Shown here in pieces: positions 55,801 through 64,000 of a stretch of DNA of 64,000 bases. The notes below the pieces were generated by a model, which had not been told where the DNA came from, made no database searches, and saw only the letters and a program-made list of their open reading frames with translations. Positions within the stretch are counted from its first letter, which is position 1. Each line of letters begins with the position of its first letter. Made by a program: the position numbers and the translations under genes. The DNA is taken from positions 64,270,004 to 64,334,003 of the forward strand of contig NC_091150.1 in NCBI RefSeq assembly GCF_040958095.1, written 5' to 3'. The stretch is from Procambarus clarkii (Eukaryota; Arthropoda; Malacostraca; Decapoda; Cambaridae).

Positions 55801-58013
55801 CACTCTAGGCTGAAGGGCAGTCTTAACACTGTTGGCACCAGTGCAGTCTTAACACTGTTGGCACCAGTGCAGTCTTAACACTGTTGGCACCAGTGCAGTC
55901 TTAACACTGTAGGCACCAGTGCAGTCTTAACACTGTTGGCACCAGTGCAGTCTTAACACTGTTGGCACCAGGGCAGTCTTAACACTGTTGGCACCAGGGC
56001 AGTCTTAACACTGTTGGCACCAGTGCAGTCTTAACACTGTAGGCACCAGGGCAGTCTTAACACTGTAGGCACCAGTGCAGTCTTAACACTGTAGGCACCA
56101 GGGCAGTCTTAACACTGTAGGCTGAAGGGCAGTCTTAACACTGTAGGCACCAGGGCAGTCTTAACACTGTAGGCACCAGGGCAGTCATAATACTGTAGGC
56201 ATCAGTGCAGTCTTAACACTCTAGGCTGAAGGGCAGTCTTAACACTGTAGGCACCAGGGCAGTCTTAACACTGTAGGCATCAGTGCAGTCTTAACACTCT
56301 AGGCTGAAGGGCAGTCTTAACACTGTAGGCACCAGGGCAGTCTTAACACTGTAGGCATCAGTGCAGTCTTAACACTCTAGGCTGAAGGGCAGTCTTAACA
56401 CTGTAGGCACCAGGGCAGTCTTAACACTGTAGGCACCAGGGCAGTCATAATACTGTAGGCATCAGTGCAGTCTTAACACTCTAGGCTGAAGGGCAGTCTT
56501 AACACTCTAGGCTGAAGGGCAGTCTTAACACTGTAGGCACCAGGGCAGTTTTAACACTGTAAACACCAGGGCAGTCTTGGCACTGTAGGCACCAGGGTAG
56601 TTTTAACACAATTGTAGGCACCAGGGCAGTCTTAACACTACTGTAGGCACCAGGGCAGTCTTAACACTGTTGGCACCAGGGCAGTCTTAACACTGTAGGC
56701 ACCAGGGCAGTCTTAACACCAATGTGGGCACCAGGGCAGTCTTAACACTGTTGGCACCAGGGCAGTCTTAACACCAATGTGGGCACCAGGGCAGTCTTAA
56801 CACTGTAGGCACCAGGGCAGTCTTAACACTGTTGGCACCAGGGCAGTCTTAACACCGTAGGCACCAGGGCAGTCTTAACACTGTTAGCACCAGGGCAGTC
56901 TTAACACTGTAGGCACCAGGGCAGTTTTAACACTGTAGGCACCAGGGATGTTTTAACACTGTAGGCACCAGAGCAGTCTTAACACTGTTGGCACCAGGGC
57001 AGTCTTAACACTGTTGGCACCAGTGCAGTCTTAACACTGTAGGCACCAGAGCAGTCTTAACACTGTTGGCACCAGTGCAGTCTTAACACTCTAGGCTCCA
57101 GAGCAGTCTTAACACTGTAGGCACCAGAGCAGTTTTAACACTGTAGGCACCAGGGCAGTCTTAACACTGTAGGCACAAATGCAGTCTTAACACTGTAGGC
57201 ACCAGGGCAGTCTTAACACTGTTGGCACCAGGGCAGTCTTAACACTGTTGGCACCAGGGCAGTCTTAACACTGTAGGCACCAGGGCAGTCTTAACACTGT
57301 AGGCACCAGGGCAGTCTTAACACTGTAGGCACCAGGGCAGTCTTAACACTGTAGGCACCAGTGCAGTCCTAACACTGTAGGCACCAGGGCAGTCTTAACA
57401 CTGTATGCACCAGGGCAGTCTTAACACTGTAGGCACCAGGGCAGTCTTAACACTGTAGGCACCAGGGCAGTTTTAACACAAATGTGGGCACTAGGGCAGT
57501 TTTAACACCACTGTAGGCACCAGGGCAGTTTTAACACCACTGTAGGCACTAGGGGCAGTTTAACACCACTGTAGGCACCAGGGCAGTTTTAACACAAATG
57601 TGGGCACTAGGGCAGTTTTAACACAAATGTGGGCACTAGGGCAGTTTTAACACCACTGTAGGCACTAGGGCAGTTTTAACACCACTGTAGGCACCAGGGC
57701 AGTCTTAACACTGTAGGCACTAGGGCACTCTTAACACTGTAGGCACCAGGGCAGTTTTAACACCACTGTAGGCACCAGGGCAGTCTTAACACCAGTGTGG
57801 GCACCAGGGCAGTCTTAACACCAATGTGGGCACCAGGGCAGTCTTAACACCAATGTGGGCACCAGGGCAGTCTTAACACCAATGTGGGCACCAGGGCAGT
57901 CTTAACACCAATGTGGGCACCAGGGCAGTCTTAACACCAATGTGGGCACCAGGGCAGTCTTAACACCAATGTGGGCACCAGGGCAGTCTTAACACCAATG
58001 TGGGCACCAGGGC
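52872..58013. repeat. 5.1-kb minisatellite of a second 26-bp unit, nearly 200 copies, in sacsin intron B
   Basis: The unit is GGCACCAGGGCAGTCTTAAC followed by ACTGTA. Subtypes are CAGTCATAAC, TGTTGG for TGTAGG, CACCAGTGC for CACCAGGGC, and longer 29-bp units with ACACCAATGTGG that form a nearly pure run at the right end (57790-58010). A 1,512-bp higher-order duplication is visible: the rare GGCTATAGGGCAG series at 54163 recurs at 55675, and GCGTAGG units at about 53690/54026 recur at about 55202/55538. Short spurious frames appear on the minus strand. It ends about 220 bp before the sacsin acceptor at 58233. Confidence 0.97.
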
Positions 58014-58233
58014 CTACAGTGGTGTTGTCTAATGTGGACGTCTCAAGTGCCAGAATCAATGCTCCCGGGAGCTGTCTGGCTCCAGTCCATAAAATGTCTA
58101 TATTTAATATTTAGACGAGCATAGGAATCACACGATACGCTGAACGCTGTATGCAAGGTATAAATATGTGTAATGCCTCAAGTACTTATGTAGCTATGAA
58201 TACATATGTAAAATACATTATGTCTTGTTACAG
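58014..58233. other. 3' end of sacsin intron B
   Basis: Single-copy-looking sequence ending in the acceptor CATTATGTCTTGTTACAG at 58233. No other feature was recognised. Confidence 0.7.
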
Positions 58234-61200
58234 GTGTATCTCAGCTGATGGAGTTTTCTGCCAGTCATCATGGAGCTGAACTGCTCTCTCAGAGTGCTCA
58301 GGTGGTCCAGCAACGCTCTCTCTCCCAGCAACAGTTGCAAAGCTGGCTGCTGAAAGTTTGGTCAGTTATGCAACATTTAGATCTACAAAGTGTAAGGCAT
58401 GTAGCCTTGGTGCCTTGCAGTCCCAGTTTAACACATTCCTCCAAGCTAATAAGTCTTTCTTCTGCAATCATTGTGCAAAATGGATCAATACCGCTATCAG
58501 AAGATGCAATAGCTGCTCTGGGACTTTTAAAAGTGCAAGTAATTCCTAGACCTCCAGAATATGTTCGACATCATCAATTACACAGTTATTTCAGTAATTC
58601 TGATGCTCAAGGTGTATCCCAGGCGTTGCTTAAGGTGTTGACAATGCATGACAGTAATGATCTTGCATGCAACTTTAATAAGTGTAGAAATGATGCACTG
58701 GCTCAGGCTCTACTTAATGTTACTGAAATACACAATCTTCATCCAGATATTGTGAACCTTTACAAAGATCTTAATATCTTTAAAGCCAAAGGAGAGAACT
58801 GTATTGTAACAGATGTAAACATTAATCAGTGTAGCAAAATATTTCCAGAGATCAGTAACTTTCCAGTCAATTTTCCTGAAACTTTCATTGTACCAGCCTC
58901 TGTGACTGACAGACAGCTTGCACAAAACTTGGGTGCCACTGAACTGTCAAAGGAAATGCTGTGCCTATTAGCCCTGCAGAACACGTACTCTGATAACGAC
59001 ACACACAAACTTGTGACATACATTTTCCAAGACAGTCTCTTACACAGTAGTGAGAAAATTCTAAATCAACTTCGGTCTGTGAGATTTGTTCCCAACAGGA
59101 GTGGCACACTTTTGCTGCCAAGCCAGGTTTATGATCCTGAGGATATTGACAATGATGCTCTGATATCAGAAGATTTAAACCCACAAACCAGCTTTCAGAA
59201 ATATTGCCCCATATTACGAGCTCTTGGGATGAAGAAAGTGTGCAATATGCCAACAAATGAATTCATTCAGATCATAACAAATTTTCATACGAAATCATTG
59301 ACTGATGAGGAGAAAGTAAAGAAAGCAGCAGCTTTGCTTAGAGCAGCAAATCGTCGACCTGATTGCCATCAGATATGTCAAGCTGTAAGAGGTGTTAGCT
59401 TTGTATATGGTGAAACAACTAAACCAGCTGGCTATCCTCTCAGCTTAAATTGGGCAACATTTTCTGAACCATACAGACCTCAAGATATCAAGAGTTACAG
59501 TCACTTCAAGAATGTGCTGGGCTCTGTGGTCCCCCTGGTACATTGTTCCGACATTTGTAATGTTGCTGACAGCTTTGGCTGGAATCACAAGCCAAGTGTT
59601 AACAGTCTTATTGAACATTTAAGACATATAATGAAGGAATACCAAAATACAGAAGATGAATATTTTCCATTAATTAAGGAAACATACAAGCAGCTTTCAG
59701 AATTTGTTGATACTTCAGATGTTTGCTATTTAGACTCATTGTCAAATTCCCCGTGTGTGTTTACGGAGGCGGGCTTCAAGGACCCTAAGACAGTGTACAT
59801 CTCTTCGCAGATCGGGGACATACAATTATTGCCATACATGTATTCTTTACCATTTGAATTCCGTGATTGTAGTAGTCTTTTTCATGCTCTAGGATGTTTT
59901 GAAACACAATCAAAGGAGCTGTTCTTGACACTTTTACGACAAATTCAACATCACCACTCCTCAGAGCAATGTGCAGATGTTGATTGTGACAGAAATATAG
60001 TTGTACAAGTTCTTCGTAAACTTGAACCTTTTTGCAAAGATATTCCTCCATGTGAACTGCTGTTGCCTGTGGAAAACACTAACGGAACGCTGGAACTAAT
60101 TGATGTAAAGCAATGTTCTTATTCAGAACAATCATGTGAGTGGATTGACAGTGACGAACTGGGAATAAGAATAGTTCACAACAGTGTTGGAACCAAACTA
60201 GCAAAAGCTTTAGGTGTTGCACCTCTGAGTAAACATTTACTGGCTGGAGAAGAGGCTTTTATGGAATGGGGACAAGAGGAGCCGCTCACCACACGTCTCC
60301 ACAACCTGCTCCGGCAGTACCGTGACGGTGTGGCAGTCATGAAGGAGTTGGTGCAGAATGCTGATGATGCTGGCGCCACCACTCTTTCCTTTCTCTATGA
60401 TGAACGTCAAAATGACGATGCACGAACAAGACTTCTGAGCAATAAACTAGAAGAGTGTCAGGGTCCAGCTTTATGGGCCTATAATGATGCGCTCTTCACT
60501 GAGGAAGATTTCTCCAATTTAAGAAAATTAGGCGTAGGAACTAAGGAATATCAGTCCACAAAAATAGGAAAATTCGGACTTGGATTTTGTTCTGTTTATA
60601 ACCTGACAGATGTGCCAAGCATTGTGAGTGGCACCAATTACATTATATTTGACCCACACATGACTTACTTAAACAGCAATAGCCAGACTCCTGGAGTGAG
60701 ATTCAACTTTTCAAGCAAGAGAAATTTATATATGCTGAGTAAACTTAATGGACAATTTAAACCATTTAATGATGTTTTTGGCTGTAACATCCAACAGACA
60801 AAAAAGTTTGATGGCACTTTATTTCGCTTTCCATTAAGAACTGCATCCCAAGCCTGCACAAGTGAGATCAGTGATGTCACCTACAGGCAGAAAGACATGA
60901 CAAAACTGCTTCAGATGTTTAGCAAGATTATTGGAGAACTTCTTCTCTTCACTCAGAATGTTAAGGACATCAAAGTGTTTCACTTAAATAAGAGTGCATC
61001 ATCACCAACAGAGAAAGTGCTCTTATTTGAAAGTTTAAGAACAATAAAGAAAGTTTGTCCTTCACCGGCAACCTCTGCCTTCAGCAAAACAACTGATGAA
61101 ACACAAGTGAAGAGAGTTGCTAAACTTTTTAATAATGATTTTAAGTGGAACTTAGAAACTTTTCAAGAGAGCATTTTTTCAGAAGTAAAAGTTGTATGTT

Positions 61201-64000
61201 CAGAAGAAGGGAGACAATTTAGTGGCGTTGACAAAGGTGTTTGGACCGTCACGTGGCTCACATCCTGGCACTGTGGCAACGGGGCATCATGTCAGTTTGC
61301 CGAAACTCTTGCAGGAAAAGCTCTACCTCTTGGTGCTGTGGCGATGCCATTAACAGAACACAATGATGGCTGGAAACCCATTAAGCTGTCAGAACTTCCT
61401 CAAGGATTTTATAATGAGAGCCATATGCACTGCTTTCTGCCATTGCCAGTAACAACGCGTCTGCCAGTACAAGTAAATGGCTTTTTTGAAGTGGCTCCAG
61501 ACCGTACAAGTCTTCAGACGCAGACAGAGGATGACCGAGTGGAAGGTTCAGACTGGAATGAAACTTTGATGAATGATGCCATAAATGCTGCTTATCATAG
61601 CCTTATATCTTCTCTTAAAGTTGAAGGTCTTAGTCGGGACTGTCCATATTACTGCCTCTGGCCCGTATACCACGGCACAGATGATGAATTACTATCAAAC
61701 TTCACAAAGTATTTTTATAATAAAATTGTCAGCGAGGCTCTGCCAGTCTTTCGGAGCAGAGGTGAATGGCATCCACTGAATGTCTGTAAGTTTCTAGAAG
61801 AAGACTTTTACGAACTACAAGACATTGGTAACATTGCCTATGAATATATGGAAAAGTTTTTGGGGTCTTCAGGCTTTATGATAGTGTTACCAAAGGAAAT
61901 TGTTTCTGGATTTCAGTTTGATCAAATATGTGAACACATGGTCACTAAAGACTCCTTTTTCTTAAATGTTTTCATGCCAAACATAAGGGAGCAACACGTT
62001 ACTCCAGAGAAGAGAAACAAGCTGACTTTGCATATCTTTGATACTAGGCATCCATGTTTTGAAAAGCTCAGAAATGTCTATTGTATTCCTACAATCCCAG
62101 AAGGAAAGTTAAGAAAGCCTTCTGACCTAATAGACCCTAAGAGTAGGATTGCAAAAATGTTCAGCACAGTCGATGAGAGATTTCCGGAAGACCTGTTTTG
62201 GAATAATTCTGATAGACATTATATTCTTTTGCATTTGGGAATGAATTCTGAATGTATTCCTTCAGAGATGGTCAAGAACAGAGCAAACACAATTGTGACA
62301 TTTTCTTGCCCTAATTGTGCTGTTGAAAGATCTTTGGAAATCTTGCATTATATAGGAACTCGAGATAATTATGAACAAGAGAATATTGCAAAGATAATTC
62401 AGAATGTGTCGTTCTTACCTGTCATGGCCAAGCCTCAAGACTGGCCCCTCACATGGAGAGGTGACACTACACTACACAAAGCCCAGGTGTGTGATGATCA
62501 TGGCCAGCTTGGTAAGCTTAACATTCTGGGAGAGATGAAGTCTGTAGGGTTCTCTGAACCTCTTGACATGTGTTTGGGAGGATTCAAAGAGCTTGTTGGC
62601 AGCACAAATGTATTACTCTGGCAGCATAATATACATAATGTTGGGATATCTCATCTGATGGAGAGACTTGGCATTATTGTTCACGAAGACAAGCTGCCTT
62701 TCAATAAAGTGTGTCAGCAGCTCAAAATATTATCTACTGTCTCGCCAGCAGTCGATAACATCAATAAAATATGCCATAAAATCTACAGGTATTTTGAGAA
62801 CACTTTTCAGTCTTCAAATGCAATCATTCCCGAGGAATTTAAAGAGCTAAGAAATGAGAAAGTATTACTTACGAAACATGGCGTTATGGAACCCAGTCTT
62901 TTTGCACTTAATACTGAGATAGACTGTTCACCGGACTTGTTCTCAGTGCAAGGGGAAGGACTTGGCATGTACAAACATTTAACAGAAGCCCTTGCTATCG
63001 TACCAACCTTTCGTGCAGATGTTGTATTTCAAGTTATATGTCAAAAGAAAGAAAAATATAAATCAAATCAAATAAGTGAGCTAGAAGTGTCACAAATTTC
63101 CAAGCTTCTGGCATTGTTGTTTAATGTTCGACATTCGGGTGAGTTATGCCTTCACTTGCTGCACCTTCCTAATGCAGATGGTTATCTCTGCCCCATACGT
63201 AAGTTGTGTTGTGAAGATGGAGTTAAGCTCAGTTCCGGTAAATTTAACTGTTTGCATAAAAACATTTCTCTGTCGTTGGAAATGACAAATTGGCTAGGAA
63301 TAAAAACAAAAACTTGGCAACGCCTTGAAAACTCTTCAAGTAGAATACATTTTGGTCAGAATGAGCCCTTAACCACCAGACTGAGGAACATTCTTCAAGA
63401 ATATCCATGTGATTGTGGAATAATGAAGGAGCTGTTGCAGAATGCTGATGATGCAGGAGCAACAGAAATTGCCTTCATTAAAGACTTTAGAAACCTCTCT
63501 GAAAAACAGTTGTTTGACAAGACTTGGGCGCCACTACAGGGACCTGCTCTTACTGTCTACAATAACAAAGGTTTCACAGAAAAAGATCTACAAAATATTC
63601 AAGACTTGGGTGACAGCAACAAACGCCAGGACCTAGCCAGCACAGGGCAGTATGGCATTGGGTTTAATGCTGTCTACCACTTGACCGATGCTCCATCATT
63701 CTTAACACGAGGCCCTGACCTCCCCCAGGGAGAGACTCTGTGCATGTTTGACCCTCACTGTCGTTATGACCCTATGGCGACTCCTGACCAACCTGGGGTT
63801 CAGTTTGTGAACCTCCAAGACTTGCGGAGAGATCATCCAGATTCTTTCCAAGGATATCTTGAAAATATTTTTCTTCAGCAAGAAGGCACAGTTTTTAGGC
63901 TTCCACTAAGGACTGAAAACAAGTCTGAAATATCAGATCCCTTCCCATGCTGGAAGCTGACACAAAAGTTGAATGAGTTCAAGAAGGAAATGGCAAAATG
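58234..64000 (+). CDS. SACS: Sacsin-like gene, giant exon with two sacsin-repeat ATPase modules (runs off the window)
   Basis: Open for 5,767 bp without a stop in the frame set by the upstream exon (split Gly codon, then VSQLMEFSASHHGAELL). Together with the two small exons about 2,078 residues are visible. The family are very large cytosolic chaperone-like proteins (human sacsin is about 4,580 residues) with three sacsin repeats, each beginning with an Hsp90-type ATPase fold, then XPCB-like, J and HEPN domains. Here the first repeat's C-terminal part is followed by the second repeat's ATPase (60260-60700) and the third's (63350-63920), about 1,030 residues apart as in the human protein. A huge coding exon is also typical of SACS. 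The J and HEPN domains would lie beyond 64000. Long AT-rich codon use without stops argues for a functional gene. It could be one of several sacsin-like paralogues, so orthology is not proven. Confidence 0.93.
60255..60700 (+). other. Hsp90-like ATPase of the second sacsin repeat
   Basis: GQEEPLTTRLHNLLRQYRDG leads into the N-box MKELVQNADDAGAT, with Glu at 60345, Asn at 60357 and the Asp pair at 60363-60368. These are the positions that in Hsp90-type folds coordinate magnesium and adenine. Then come ALWAYNDALFTEEDF and the glycine box IGKFGLGFCSVYNLTDVPS (GKFGLGF at 60567-60587), followed by IIFDPH. All key residues are present. Confidence 0.92.
63353..63930 (+). other. Hsp90-like ATPase of the third sacsin repeat
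   Basis: FGQNEPLTTRLRNILQEYP, then MKELLQNADDAGATEIAF (Glu 63429, Asn 63441, Asp pair 63447-63452), ALTVYNNKGFTEKDL and TGQYGIGFNAVYHLTDAPS (glycine box at 63645-63665), CMFDPHCRY and VFRLPLRT. It is distinct in sequence from the second module but keeps all the nucleotide-pocket signatures. Confidence 0.92.

Noticed and set aside
13421-58013. Common origin of the two 26-bp arrays (13.4-35.0 kb and 52.9-58.0 kb)
   Set aside because: Apart from a shared CCAGGG the consensus units align no better than expected by chance, so equal length is probably coincidence.

Overview
This is a repeat-dominated piece of a eukaryotic genome, most likely an arthropod and probably a decapod crustacean such as a crayfish. 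The basis is GT-AG introns, short (TTAGG)n telomere-like tracts, Helitrons ending in A|TC...CTAG|T, tRNA-derived SINE fragments, and many decayed non-LTR retrotransposons of a kind I associate with crayfish and shrimp. The species is an inference. About 34 kb of the 64 kb is tandem minisatellite, so most long open frames are by-products of stop-free repeat units rather than genes.

Layout. 1-1147: 27-bp minisatellite running into a decayed LINE (1148-3850). 3851-8062: (AG)n, a 22/24-bp minisatellite, and LINE 3' ends. 8063-8715 (minus): three plausible exons of an unrecognised Cys-containing protein. 8897-11408: a Helitron with both ends and helicase remnants, carrying a hairpin made of two opposed SINE pieces. 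11748-12792: a large palindrome plus a third copy of its arm. 13421-35017: a 21.6-kb array of a 26-bp unit with nested large duplications, including a 6,472-bp tandem duplication. 35028-35467: a G-rich minisatellite. 35468-36362: RNase H, polypurine tract and 3' LTR of a Ty3/Gypsy-like element, cut by a 500-N gap (36363-36862). 36863-38800: LINE pieces.

The main host gene is a sacsin-like gene (SACS) on the plus strand. Three exons are visible: 39062-39221, 47062-47370 and 58234 to beyond the window end. They join in phase and give about 2,078 residues, including two Hsp90-like (Bergerat-fold) ATPase modules of the sacsin repeat type. Its upstream exons were not found, and its 3' part lies beyond the window. 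Intron A (7.8 kb) holds a second Helitron with an embedded terminal-inverted-repeat element, a 37-bp array, a 28-bp array and a SINE. Intron B (10.9 kb) holds a LINE (47802-51882) inserted into the RNase H domain of an older LINE with a clear 8-bp target-site duplication, then a 5.1-kb array of another 26-bp unit.

No CRISPR array, operon, rRNA or intact tRNA gene was seen. The most unusual items are the frame-cycling minisatellites and their large-scale duplications, the nested LINE insertion, the zinc-finger ORF1 of the younger LINE, the Gypsy-like element lacking integrase after RNase H, and the unassigned minus-strand gene at 8.1-8.7 kb.
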